Of a DNA stretch of 64,000 nt, positions 34,960-42,961 are shown one piece after another (position 1 is the first letter of the stretch; each line of letters begins with the position of its first letter). The notes under the pieces were generated by a model. It did not search any database. It was not told the origin of the DNA and was given only the letters and a program-made list of their open reading frames with translations. A program made the position numbers and the translations under genes. The stretch is from the NCBI RefSeq assembly GCF_023520895.1, contig NZ_CP026029.1, forward strand, positions 5,022,001-5,086,000, given 5' to 3'. This DNA is from Paenibacillus sp. PK3_47 (GTDB taxonomy: Bacteria; Bacillota; Bacilli; Paenibacillales; Paenibacillaceae).

Positions 34960-35085
34960 TACTCATCGCTCCCATGCTCGCACACATCGCTCCTGATCGC
35001 TCGCACGTTCGCTCCTGATCGCTCGCACGCTCACACCCATGGTTTGCACGCTCGCACCGATGGCTCGTGCGCTCGAACACTTTGA
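34960..35085. repeat. Short repeats of GCTCGCAC / CGCTCCTGATCGCTCGCAC
   Basis: CATCGCTCCTGATCGCTCGCAC is followed directly by GTTCGCTCCTGATCGCTCGCAC, and related GCTCGCAC-type words continue to about 35075. Non-coding; the reading frame on the minus strand here is a repeat artefact. Confidence 0.6.
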
Positions 35086-35161
35086 CCACAATTGCCTCTG
35101 ATCCGCGATGGTTCACTAACGGACGGTCCCGCACTATAAGCCAAATGACACACCAATGTTC

Positions 35162-35588
35162 GCTAACGGACCGTCGTTCCGTTATCTGCCCCATTTAGTG
35201 CCTTTTGCCGGGCTAACGGACCGTAGGTCCGTTTTTCGCTTGCCATCGGTGTCTAAATCGACCCAATGACCGCAAATAACGCCCCCTGAGTCCGTTAGCG
35301 TATAAAAACACACTATTCTGTTCAAATAACGGATTCTCGGTCCGTTGCTACTGGTCATTGAATCAAATGGCCCACGCTGTTTCGCTAACTGTCCACGCCG
35401 GTTCGCTAACGGACCGTAGTTCCGTTATTTGCCCCATTTAACGCTTTTTGCCGGGCTAACGGACCGTAGTTCCGTTATTCGCTTGTATCGGTGCCTAAAT
35501 CGACCCAGTGACCGCAAATAACGCCCCCTGAGTCCGTTAGCGTACAAAAATACACTATTCTGTTCAATTAACGGATCCTCGGTCCGTT
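35162..35588. repeat. Duplicated block of palindromic TAACGGACC...GGTCCGTTA repeats
   Basis: Copy one (35162-35346) and copy two (35405-35588) are near-identical direct repeats of about 185 bases, 243 bases apart. Each contains several inverted repeats of the type GCTAACGGA-ccgtag-TTCCGTTAT, GGGCTAACGGACCGTAG-GTCCGTT and TAACGGAtCCTCGGTCCGTTA. The family is shared with the 15.1-15.7 kb region. The whole stretch 34811-35737 has no credible gene. Confidence 0.8.
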
Positions 35589-35737
35589 AGGATGGAAAGT
35601 TACAATGTGACTAGATCAAGCATTTTGTATGTGATCAGGAACAACGAGTTATAATAGTTTAGAAGCTCGTTGAATCGACCATTAGCGCTGCTTCAGACGA
35701 AGTTTCTTTTACAATCCATTCAAGCTTCCTGGCATAA

Positions 35738-36388
35738 TCATACCCTCAACTGATACGTCCGGTAACGCTGGCGCCCGCCGCCGGCAACGTCCAGCAGCTG
35801 ATGTTCGACCATTTCGTGGAGGAGACGTCTGGCGTGCTTGTCAGATACTTTGAGATGTTGTGCCAGTTCCAGAGGAGTGAACGTCCGGAGCAGGCGCCTT
35901 GCGAACCGCAACGTTTCAGCTTCCATCCATGTCAGTGTCGAAGGAACGTCCGTCGCAGTGAATTTGCCTACAAAAGACAGCACCAGCTGCTGGCACTGCT
36001 TCGGCTCCTCTACGATAGAGGGATAGGCGACGGGGAGAAAGGTCCAGCCATCCAGCGCCAGCAGGCAGTGACGGCGGCATAAATCCTTGAACCTCCTGAC
36101 ATCAAGATCCCTGGCATGAGGCCCATAGCCCTGAATCTCAATTCCGCCCTTTACACCCCCAGGCATGTAGGCCAAATCCAGATAGCGGTAGCCGTTGTTG
36201 AAATCACGTACCTCCCATTCCGGAAACAGATGATCCAGATTGCCGATTACCGGAAACCATACGGTGCGGAGAAATTCGACAGTTCCATGACCTAATCCTT
36301 TGCCGAGTAACTCCTTCCGCCGATGGTTATTCTCATTCTCCATGTTACTGGCTACCCATTCCCCGTACTGCTGCTCAAATCGCGACAT
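35738..36388 (-). CDS. Nuclease-like fold plus winged-helix protein, unknown function
   Basis: A 216-residue protein I cannot name. Residues about 60-90 read YRYLDLAYMPGGVKGGIEIQGYG, which has the spacing of a PD-(D/E)XK or DUF559/Vsr-like nuclease core (D72-x10-E-x-Q), except that the usual lysine is Gln. This is followed by RDLDVRRFKDLCRRHCLLALDGWTFLPVAY, also typical of such folds. The C-terminal 60 residues look like a winged helix (LRTFTPLELAQHLKVSDKHARRLLHEMVEHQLL). Start ATG 36388 follows aaggataagga. It sits behind a promoter and a terminator-like leader hairpin, suggesting attenuation. A DNA-binding or repair role is only inferred. Confidence 0.7.
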   Translation of the reverse strand: MSRFEQQYGEWVASNMENENNHRRKELLGKGLGHGTVEFLRTVWFPVIGNLDHLFPEWEVRDFNNGYRYLDLAYMPGGVKGGIEIQGYGPHARDLDVRRFKDLCRRHCLLALDGWTFLPVAYPSIVEEPKQCQQLVLSFVGKFTATDVPSTLTWMEAETLRFARRLLRTFTPLELAQHLKVSDKHARRLLHEMVEHQLLDVAGGGRQRYRTYQLRV

Positions 36389-36434
36389 TCCATCCTTATC
36401 CTTGAACGCTCAACCGAACGCTATATTTTTCCGC

Positions 36435-36503
36435 AAAAAAGCCGCCCTAACACCCGACCCCTCCTAAAAACTACCTAGGAAAGGGTTGAGTATTACAAGC
36501 GGC
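36435..36503 (-). terminator. Leader terminator/attenuator upstream of the wHTH gene
   Basis: On the minus strand GCCGC (36503-36499) pairs with GCGGC (36445-36441), with AATACTC/GGGTGTT and CCCTTTCCTA/TAGGAGGGG pairs inside, giving a long stem followed by TTTTTT (36440-36435). It lies between the promoter at 36529-36558 and the start codon at 36388, so it must be read through to express the gene. Confidence 0.7.
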
Positions 36504-36514
36504 GTGTGCTTCAC
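36464..36514 (-). CDS. Possible 16-residue leader peptide
   Basis: GTG at 36514 opens a frame MKHTPLVILNPFLGSF ending at TAG 36466-36464, inside the 5' arm and loop of the leader hairpin. Its position would suit ribosome-mediated attenuation, but the upstream sequence (aaaaaataagtc) is a poor ribosome binding site. Speculative. Confidence 0.2.
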   Translation of the reverse strand: MKHTPLVILNPFLGSF

Positions 36515-36528
36515 GACTTATTTTTTCT

Positions 36529-36558
36529 ATTATACCTTGAACTTAAAAATGAATTCAA
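36529..36558 (-). promoter_or_regulatory. Sigma-A-like promoter of the wHTH gene
   Basis: On the minus strand TTGAAT (36558-36553), 18-base spacer, TATAAT (36534-36529). Transcription would begin near 36522, giving a leader of about 134 bases before the start codon. Confidence 0.7.
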
Positions 36559-36570
36559 TCGCGAATTGGG

Positions 36571-36807
36571 GTGGCAGACGGATTATACATATTTGGCAGC
36601 ATGGTTGTCAGTGATCCGCTGCGCTGGCTGAGTGGAACCGCCATAACTCTGGCCGGACTCCCGGTTTATTATGTGCTGACCCGCAGAAAGCATAGCTTCA
36701 GTTCTGCTTCGTATATGTACGATAATGCCTCTCTGCATGACCCGACTGCAGTTTCCCGGGGAGAGGGACGGTCGTGGTTTATTTTCGATACCAAAAAAAT
36801 AACTTGA
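36571..36807 (+). pseudogene. C-terminal remnant of an amino acid permease-like gene
   Basis: The frame from GTG 36571 contains LYIFGSMVVSDPLRWLSGTAITLAGLPVYYVLTRRK, which matches the last helix and LPVYY end of APC-family permeases such as SteT. Upstream of GTG the frame soon meets a stop and shows no permease sequence, and there is no ribosome binding site. Downstream of about residue 40 the similarity ends. It is most likely a decayed fragment lying between the wHTH promoter and the second tRNA-Lys. Confidence 0.55.
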
Positions 36808-36832
36808 ACTATACATTGAAATATGATATATT
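36804..36832 (+). promoter_or_regulatory. Promoter of tRNA-Lys copy 2
   Basis: TTGAAC (36804-36809), 17-base spacer, TATATT (36827-36832), 81 bases before the tRNA. Confidence 0.7.
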
Positions 36833-36913
36833 CTTTTATACGGGAAAACGATATGCACTTTACGGGATGATCTCGTTTCAATGATTTCAGTCAATCGTCA
36901 GTACTGCATATGA

Positions 36914-36986
36914 GGACTCTTAGCTCAGTTGGTAGAGCAGTAGACTCTTAATCTATTTGTCCAGGGTTCGAGCCCCTGAGAGTCCA
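36914..36986 (+). tRNA. tRNA-Lys (CTT), copy 2
   Basis: Base-for-base identical to copy 1 at 34697-34769, with its own promoter and terminator. Confidence 0.95.
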
Positions 36987-36993
36987 TCACAGA

Positions 36994-37024
36994 AGAAACA
37001 GCAAAGATGCTGTTTCTTTTTTTT
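36994..37024 (+). terminator. Terminator after tRNA-Lys copy 2
   Basis: AGAAACAGC, loop AAAGAT, GCTGTTTCT followed by a run of T. Confidence 0.88.
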
Positions 37025-37116
37025 GATATTTTACATAGCCGGGTTACACAAAAGAGGATTATTGAGTAATCATATTGAAACTAATGATATCGACAACGAA
37101 AAAGTTGAATTCCTAT

Positions 37117-37191
37117 GGACTCTTGGCTCAGCTGGCAGAGTATCGATTGACTGTAATCAATTGGTTCAGGGTTCGAATCCCTGAGAGTCCA
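37117..37191 (+). tRNA. tRNA-Lys-derived tRNA-like gene with abnormal anticodon arm (possible pseudo-tRNA)
   Basis: The acceptor (GGACTCT/AGAGTCC), D arm (GCTCAGCTGGCAGAGT) and T arm (CAGGGTTCGAATCCCTG) match the two tRNA-Lys genes. The anticodon arm is different: CGATTG-ACTGTAAT-CAATTG forms a 6-bp stem with an 8-base loop, and the arm region is two bases longer. If U33 is the T in ACTGTAAT the anticodon would read GTA (Tyr), but the canonical 5-bp stem with 7-base loop cannot be built. It has its own terminator. Either a pseudogene or an unusual tRNA. Confidence 0.6.
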
Positions 37192-37198
37192 TCTCCCG

Positions 37199-37223
37199 AA
37201 AACGGCAGAAATGCCGTTTTTTT
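37199..37223 (+). terminator. Terminator after the tRNA-like gene
   Basis: AAAACGGC, loop AGAAAT, GCCGTTTT followed by TTT. Confidence 0.85.
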
Positions 37224-37452
37224 GTTGCTTCCGGGATGGGGGGGGCAGGCTATCTGCAAAATTGTGCAATCCGTTCTAAATAGTCCAAATCCCTGAAACC
37301 GCCGGGGCAAGAATGTCTTATTGCCCGGAATGTACACTAGTAAGTATGCTACAAGTGTGGATTTTTGGTAGCTGCATTATCCGCTCAGTGTGAGACGTAA
37401 GGGCACGGCGGGACGAAGGTGTATAACGGATCATAATGGAGGAGATTCTGGA

Positions 37453-39645
37453 ATGAGCATACAAATGGAACATTTGGACCGGGGGCTGGCGGCCGTCTGC
37501 ACCTCCGAAGGAATATTTATCAGCTGGAGACTATGGGGACAGGAGGTGACCGGGGCCACAGACAAGGGTCTGAATGGAGCAGATTTCCGCCTATACCGCA
37601 GCGGCTCTTTAATTGCAGAGATCAGTGACAGCACGAATTACCTGGATAAAGCAGGTACCCAGGAAGACAGCTATTCAGTTGCTGCAGTAATGAACGGGGA
37701 GGAGCAGGAGCGCTGCGCAGAAATCCGTCCGTGGGAAACTCCTTATCTGGAAATTCCGCTGCAAAAGCCTGCAAACGGGGTTACCCCTTCCGGCCAGCCC
37801 TACACCTACAGCGCCAATGACATGAGTGTCGGTGACGTGGACGGTGACGGGGAATACGAATATTTCGTCAAATGGGATCCGTCCAATGCCAAGGATGTCT
37901 CCCATGCAGGCTATACAGGCAATGTGTATCTGGACTGCTACAAGCAAAACGGCACGCTACTGTACCGGATTGACCTGGGAGTAAATATTCGTGCCGGAGC
38001 CCACTACACACAGTTTCTGGTATACGATTTCGACGGCGACGGCAGGGCCGAGCTGATGTTCAAAACAGCGCCAGGTACCCGAATCATCCGTTACGGTGAC
38101 GGAGTGCCTGAATCTGAAACCTTCATTACCCTGCTGCCGGAGGATGAGGAAGCCGGATACAGTCATAAGGATGATTACCGGATGAACGGCGCCGGCTATG
38201 CAGCGCACGTGGCAGAGATGTTCCGGAGCTGGCACCTGCATGAGGAGGTAGTGGCCGGACATTGGCCGGCTACGCTGGAGGAATGCTTTGGAATAGCTCC
38301 GCAGTACGCTTACCCCCTCACCCGGGAGGATGCGGTGAAGCTGGCTGATTATTTCCTGGATGTATATGCCCCTTCAAGAAGCGAACGCAATAAGCTCCGC
38401 CAGTTCGAAGGTTTTATTCTGCAAGGGCCGGAGTACCTCAGCGTGTTCCGCGGCGCAACGGGAGAAGAACTGGCGACGGTCCGCTACAAGCCGGGACGCC
38501 ACGATGACGGGCTGATGTGGGGAGACTATTCCTGGAACCGGATCGAGCCGGGAAACCGGGTGGACCGCTTCCTGGCAGGAGTGGCATACCTGGACGGCAG
38601 CAAGCCTTATGCGCTGTTTGCCCGCGGGTACTATACCCGCGCTGCGATAGCGGCATACAGCTGGGACGGGCAGGAGCTGAAGGAGAGATGGTACACCGAC
38701 AGCGGCTGGGTCACCATGAATAATCCGTTTAATGATACGCTGCACGGGCAGGACGGCCGGAATCCGGGCTTCGGCGGACTGGCCAAGCAGGGCGCCCATG
38801 CCCTGTCTACCGCTGATGTGGACGGGGACGGCTGCCAGGAGATCATTTACGGGTCGGCGACTGTTGATCATGACGGCAGCATCCTGTACAGCTCCGGCGG
38901 AATTCTGCCGGAAGGGAGCGCAGCGCCCGGGGAATACGCCAAGCTGGGGCACGGAGATGCCCTGCATGTGGCGGTTGTCGATCCTGACCGGGAGGGTCTC
39001 CAGATTTATATGGTCCATGAGGAAGGCATTCATGGACCGTACGGATATACGCTGCGGGATGCTGCAACCGGAGAGGTACTGTACGGCGACTTCGCGAGGG
39101 AGGACGTGGGCAGGGGGATGATCGGCAAAGTAGATCCCGATGTACCGGGGCTGCAAACCTGGTGCAGCGAAAGCCACCTGGCCCATGAGCCGTCCAGGGG
39201 CCTGCGCTCCGCCAAGGGTGAACAGCTGGATGAGCAGGCCCCGGGGACCAATATGAACATCAAGTGGGCAGCAGACATGACAACCCAGTTCATCAGCGGC
39301 ACGTTTGACGAACCTGTGGCCATTGAAGACTGGAAGCGGGGCCGGCTGCTGACAGCCGAAGGCACGCGCTCCAACAACGGCACCAAAGGCAATCCCTGCC
39401 TGGTGGCAGATCTGTTCGGCGATTGGCGGGAAGAGCTTGTGGTGCGTACGGAAGACAGCACAGCTATCCGGATCTATATGAGTACAGAGGTCACAGACCG
39501 GAAGCTGTACACTCTGATGCATGATCCGCAGTACCGGACAGGAGTGGCCTGGCAGAACGTGGTTTACAACCAGCCGTGCTACACCAGCTTTTATCTGGGC
39601 ACGGACATGAACTGGTCCAAGGTGCCAGTCCCGGACTTGTCATAA
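37453..39645 (+). CDS. Rhamnogalacturonan lyase, PL11 family
   Basis: Degrades the rhamnogalacturonan I backbone of pectin by beta-elimination. The 730-residue protein resembles YesW/YesX: GLAAVCTSEGIFISWRLWG, then a beta-propeller with calcium-binding DxDxDG repeats (DVDGDGEYEYFVKWDPSN, YDFDGDGRAELMFKTAPGT, DVDGDGCQEIIYGS) and LFGDWREELVVRT, LMHDPQYRTGVAWQN near the end. There is no signal peptide, so it is probably intracellular like YesX and acts on imported oligomers. ATG 37453 follows ggagga. No transporter or regulator of pectin use is adjacent; it is monocistronic. Confidence 0.88.
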   Translation: MSIQMEHLDRGLAAVCTSEGIFISWRLWGQEVTGATDKGLNGADFRLYRSGSLIAEISDSTNYLDKAGTQEDSYSVAAVMNGEEQERCAEIRPWETPYLEIPLQKPANGVTPSGQPYTYSANDMSVGDVDGDGEYEYFVKWDPSNAKDVSHAGYTGNVYLDCYKQNGTLLYRIDLGVNIRAGAHYTQFLVYDFDGDGRAELMFKTAPGTRIIRYGDGVPESETFITLLPEDEEAGYSHKDDYRMNGAGYAAHVAEMFRSWHLHEEVVAGHWPATLEECFGIAPQYAYPLTREDAVKLADYFLDVYAPSRSERNKLRQFEGFILQGPEYLSVFRGATGEELATVRYKPGRHDDGLMWGDYSWNRIEPGNRVDRFLAGVAYLDGSKPYALFARGYYTRAAIAAYSWDGQELKERWYTDSGWVTMNNPFNDTLHGQDGRNPGFGGLAKQGAHALSTADVDGDGCQEIIYGSATVDHDGSILYSSGGILPEGSAAPGEYAKLGHGDALHVAVVDPDREGLQIYMVHEEGIHGPYGYTLRDAATGEVLYGDFAREDVGRGMIGKVDPDVPGLQTWCSESHLAHEPSRGLRSAKGEQLDEQAPGTNMNIKWAADMTTQFISGTFDEPVAIEDWKRGRLLTAEGTRSNNGTKGNPCLVADLFGDWREELVVRTEDSTAIRIYMSTEVTDRKLYTLMHDPQYRTGVAWQNVVYNQPCYTSFYLGTDMNWSKVPVPDLS

Positions 39646-39662
39646 GGCTGCCCGTTCTATAC

Positions 39663-39700
39663 AAAAGACGACATCCTAAGCAACAGGATGTCGTCTTTTT
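39663..39700. terminator. Bidirectional terminator between the lyase and ABC genes
   Basis: AAAAGACGACATCCT pairs with AGGATGTCGTCTTTT around AAGCAAC; T runs occur on both strands. It separates convergent genes. Confidence 0.92.
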
Positions 39701-39711
39701 ATGAACAAAAT

Positions 39712-40479
39712 TTAGTTCGTCTCCAGATAAGCAATACCCAGCGCACCGGTTACCGGGTTGCGGTAGGTCTCACAAGTGACATCAAATACCTGGCCGATCA
39801 GTTCTTTCGTTAAAATATCTTCAGGTTTGCCGCTGGCAGCGACCTGGCCTTCTTTCATCACATACAGGTAGTCGCAGTATTCAGCAGCAAGGGTAAGATC
39901 GTGGAGTGCGGCCAGAATACCGATGTTCAGCTTGCGGACAATATTCAGAATTTGCAGCTGATATTTAATGTCCAGGTGGTTGGTCGGCTCATCGAGAATC
40001 ATGAACTCCGGCTGCTGGGCCAGTACCCGGGCCAGAATGACACGCTGCTTTTCCCCGCCGGACAGAGAGTTATAGCTGCGGGCGGCATGGCCTTCGAGAT
40101 TGACCTTACGTAAAGCGGACGAGACAATTGCATAATCCTCCCGGTTATCTGTTTCCAGCATTCCCTTGTGCGGAGTTCTGCCCATGGCGACCATTTCACG
40201 TACAGTAAAGTCAAAGCTCAGCTCATTGAACTGGCCGACAACGCCGAGCTTCTGCGCTACCAGCTTGGGACTGGCTTTCATCACGTCCAGTTCGGAGAGG
40301 AAGACCTCACCCTGGCGCGGTTTGATTACTTTATAAATGCTTTTGAGCAGGCTGGATTTGCCGCAGCCGTTGGGCCCGATCAGGCCGACAAACTGTTTGT
40401 TCTGAACCTTCAGCGATACGTCCTTTACAATATTTGCGTTAGCAAAGGACACAGACACATGCTCGACAGTTAAGTTCAT
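39712..40479 (-). CDS. Iron-siderophore ABC transporter ATP-binding protein
   Basis: FecE/FhuC-like ATPase, 255 residues: Walker A GPNGCGKSSLLKSIY, MGRTPHKGMLE after the Q-loop, signature SLSGGEKQRVILARVL, Walker B MILDEPTNHLD, switch HD in ALHDLTLAAEY. It energises uptake of an iron-siderophore complex. Its start overlaps the stop of the permease gene by one base, and both are transcribed away from the binding-protein gene. Fur boxes in the divergent promoter indicate iron repression. Confidence 0.92.
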   Translation of the reverse strand: MNLTVEHVSVSFANANIVKDVSLKVQNKQFVGLIGPNGCGKSSLLKSIYKVIKPRQGEVFLSELDVMKASPKLVAQKLGVVGQFNELSFDFTVREMVAMGRTPHKGMLETDNREDYAIVSSALRKVNLEGHAARSYNSLSGGEKQRVILARVLAQQPEFMILDEPTNHLDIKYQLQILNIVRKLNIGILAALHDLTLAAEYCDYLYVMKEGQVAASGKPEDILTKELIGQVFDVTCETYRNPVTGALGIAYLETN

Positions 40480-41585
40480 TAAGATTTCCCTCCAAAAGCG
40501 TAGCCTTTTTTGACCAGCATGTACATGAACATCGGTGCGCCGATTAAAGCGGTAATGATGCCGATCGGTAATTCTACATTCGGCACAAGGGTCCGGGCGA
40601 TGACATCGGTCCAGATCATAAAGATCGCGCCGAACAGAATGGATGCCGGCAGCAGTCGGCGGTGGTCAGAGCCTACCAGCCCGCGGACCAGATGGGGGAT
40701 GATCAGCCCGACAAATCCGATCATTCCGCAGCTTGCGACCATAATGCCGGTAATCAGCGCGGTGATGATCATGTATCCTCTCCGGTATGCACCGAGCTGA
40801 ATACCGAGCGTGACGGCTGCTTCATCACCAAGCATCATGGCGTTCAGTACACGGAACTGCATCAAGAAAAAGAGGATCGCAGCCAGTACTGCAATGGCAA
40901 CCAGAGGAAGTTTGTCCCAGCTTGATGCGGCCAGACTGCCCATGGTCCAGAAGGTAACGGTTTTGATGCCTTCGGCATTATTTGCAAAATAGACGATAAA
41001 ATTGGCAAAAGCAGTACATAACGCGTTAATGACCATCCCGGCTAACACGAGCTTGACAGAGGTCATTTTGCCGCCGGCGCTTGCCAGCATAAGTACGAGA
41101 AGTGAAGCCCCGACGGCCCCGGCAAAAGCCCAGAAAGCCACGCCAGTCTGGCCGAGCAGACTCATGGAGCCGAAGCCGATGAGAATGGCAAAGGTTGCGC
41201 CGAGAGAACCGCCGGAAGAAATACCGAGTATGTATGGATCAGCTAATGGGTTCTGTACAGCAGCCTGCATGATGGTACCGCACAGCGTAAGTCCGGCACC
41301 GATGAACATCGCCATCAGTACACGCGGAAAACGGATCTTCCAGATGATATCCGAGAAAGAACCGGAAGCCAGCTCCTGGGCATCACTGATTTGAATACCT
41401 GTGAGATGATGCAGCAGAATCCGGTAAGACTGTGATACAGGGATTTCCACTTGTCCAAAAGAAACCGCCGCGCCAGCCGATAAAAGGGTAATAATCAGCA
41501 GCACCAGAGTGACCGTCATAAATCCGTACCGGGTGCTGATCATGGATTGCTTGGGTTCAGCTTGCATTGCTAGATCAGTCTGCAT
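40479..41585 (-). CDS. Iron-siderophore ABC transporter permease (FecCD family)
   Basis: A 368-residue permease with about ten membrane helices and family motifs RFPRVLMAMFIGAGLTLCG, QAAVQNPLADPYILGISSGGSLGA, GMIGFVGLIIPHLVRGLVGSDHRRLLP and ELPIGIITALIGAPMFMYMLVKKGY. Only one permease gene is present, so it would work as a homodimer. The start at 41585 is preceded by aaggag 13 bases away. It is separated from the divergent binding-protein gene by two Fur boxes. Confidence 0.92.
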   Translation of the reverse strand: MQTDLAMQAEPKQSMISTRYGFMTVTLVLLIITLLSAGAAVSFGQVEIPVSQSYRILLHHLTGIQISDAQELASGSFSDIIWKIRFPRVLMAMFIGAGLTLCGTIMQAAVQNPLADPYILGISSGGSLGATFAILIGFGSMSLLGQTGVAFWAFAGAVGASLLVLMLASAGGKMTSVKLVLAGMVINALCTAFANFIVYFANNAEGIKTVTFWTMGSLAASSWDKLPLVAIAVLAAILFFLMQFRVLNAMMLGDEAAVTLGIQLGAYRRGYMIITALITGIMVASCGMIGFVGLIIPHLVRGLVGSDHRRLLPASILFGAIFMIWTDVIARTLVPNVELPIGIITALIGAPMFMYMLVKKGYAFGGKS

Positions 41586-41635
41586 GGCATTCGTATAACT
41601 CCTTATAATGTTTTAATTTAAAATATATATCACAG

Positions 41636-41666
41636 TGAGAATCATTGTCAATGAGAATTATTATCA
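41636..41666. promoter_or_regulatory. Two adjacent Fur boxes
   Basis: TGAGAATCATTGTCA (41636-41650) and TGAGAATTATTATCA (41652-41666) each match the 7-1-7 consensus TGATAATNATTATCA with one or two changes. They lie between the divergently transcribed permease/ATPase and binding-protein genes and probably control both directions in response to iron. Confidence 0.88.
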
Positions 41667-41740
41667 TTGACAGGTGGTGCTGCTTTCTATATTCTACGAA
41701 TGTATCGACCAACGTACATACAGAAAAGGGGATAGGAATA

Positions 41741-42811
41741 ATGAGAGTTCAATTGAAGAGATTTGTACCGCTGCTGGCGGTGCTGATGTTGGCAGTCATG
41801 ATATCCGCGTGTTCGTCAAACACGCAGAATGAGAACACAGCAGCAAGTCCATCGGAGCCTGCAAACAGCAGCAGCACTAATACAAGTGCAGAAGCAACTA
41901 CTGCTCCAAGCACGAAGACGGTATACCCGCTTACGATAGAGAATTACACGAACAATGGGGAAGGTACAGAGTGGAAGACCAAATCCCAGACGTTTGACAA
42001 GGCACCCGAAAAAGTGGTAGCCAACACACAAGGTGCTGCTGAGCTCCTGATCAAGCTGGGCCTGACTGATAAAATGGTAGGCGTTGCAGCCTTATACGGT
42101 GCCGGTGACCCGGCAGTTCAAGAGGAATTCAAGAAAATTCCCGTAATTTCGGAGAATTATGCCAGCAAAGAGCTGGTCGTCGGCGCAAGCCCGGATCTGG
42201 TCCTTGGGCGGGCAGGATTGTATGCTGATGCAGATTGGGGTGTCGGAACCGTGGAAGGCCTCAATGAGCTGGGAATCAAGACGTTCGTACAGAGCACCAG
42301 TATTGAGGGCGCTACACTGGACAGCTTGTACAAGGATATTGAGCAGATTGGCCAGATCTTTGATGTGCAGGAGACAGCGGCAGCTTATATTGAGGAACTG
42401 AAACAGCGCGCAGAGGCGCTTAAGAGCACTGCCGATGGTGTAAAGACCTTTGCCTATGTATCCGACGGAGGCAACGGGGCCATTGCGGTCTATAGCGGCA
42501 ATATCGATACCTTTGCCGGTGATGTGCTTGGCCTGCTCGGTCTGAAGAACAGCTTCGGCACCGTTACAGGCGATGTCAGCAAGGAACAGCTGATTGCCGA
42601 GAATCCTGATGTCATGCTGATGTCGGTATACACAGGCGGACTGGATCCGCAGGAGACACTTAAGGCGTTCTACGCAGACCCGTCGCTGCAAAGCCTGACA
42701 GCTATTAAGAACAAAGCGATTTATTTAATCGATTTCAACCAGTTCTGGGGCTACAGCTACTCCATTTTTGACGGAGCGGAAAAACTGGCTGCTGAGCTTG
42801 CGGCTCCATAA
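41741..42811 (+). CDS. Iron-siderophore binding lipoprotein
   Basis: Class III (FecB/FhuD-like) substrate-binding protein, 356 residues. The signal peptide ends in the lipobox LMLAVMISAC, so it is lipid-anchored; a Ser/Thr/Asn linker follows. The mature part has VVANTQGAAELLIKLGLTDKMVGVA, ELVVGASPDLVLG and YLIDFNQFWGYSYS. The frame is open from 41645 through the Fur boxes, but ATG 41741 follows aggaataa and gives a proper signal peptide. It is divergent from, and surely partners with, the permease and ATPase genes. Confidence 0.9.
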   Translation: MRVQLKRFVPLLAVLMLAVMISACSSNTQNENTAASPSEPANSSSTNTSAEATTAPSTKTVYPLTIENYTNNGEGTEWKTKSQTFDKAPEKVVANTQGAAELLIKLGLTDKMVGVAALYGAGDPAVQEEFKKIPVISENYASKELVVGASPDLVLGRAGLYADADWGVGTVEGLNELGIKTFVQSTSIEGATLDSLYKDIEQIGQIFDVQETAAAYIEELKQRAEALKSTADGVKTFAYVSDGGNGAIAVYSGNIDTFAGDVLGLLGLKNSFGTVTGDVSKEQLIAENPDVMLMSVYTGGLDPQETLKAFYADPSLQSLTAIKNKAIYLIDFNQFWGYSYSIFDGAEKLAAELAAP

Positions 42812-42821
42812 CAGAAACCAT

Positions 42822-42858
42822 AAAAAGCAGATAGAGTTCTTCACTCTGTCTGCTTTTT
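42822..42858 (+). terminator. Terminator after the siderophore-binding protein gene
   Basis: AGCAGATAGAGT pairs with ACTCTGTCTGCT and runs into TTTTT. Confidence 0.88.
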
Positions 42859-42961
42859 ATTTTTGCTTGCTACAACGGCAAGTAGGTCATATCTGTAAAC
42901 TCCCTGCGTCTGTTTTGATCTATGGTTTCCAATGTGCAGGGAGCTTATGAGTTGAATGACT

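Noticed and set aside
34931..35194. 87-residue minus-strand frame rich in CER words
   Set aside because: It is the translation of the GCTCGCAC repeats and has no ribosome binding site.
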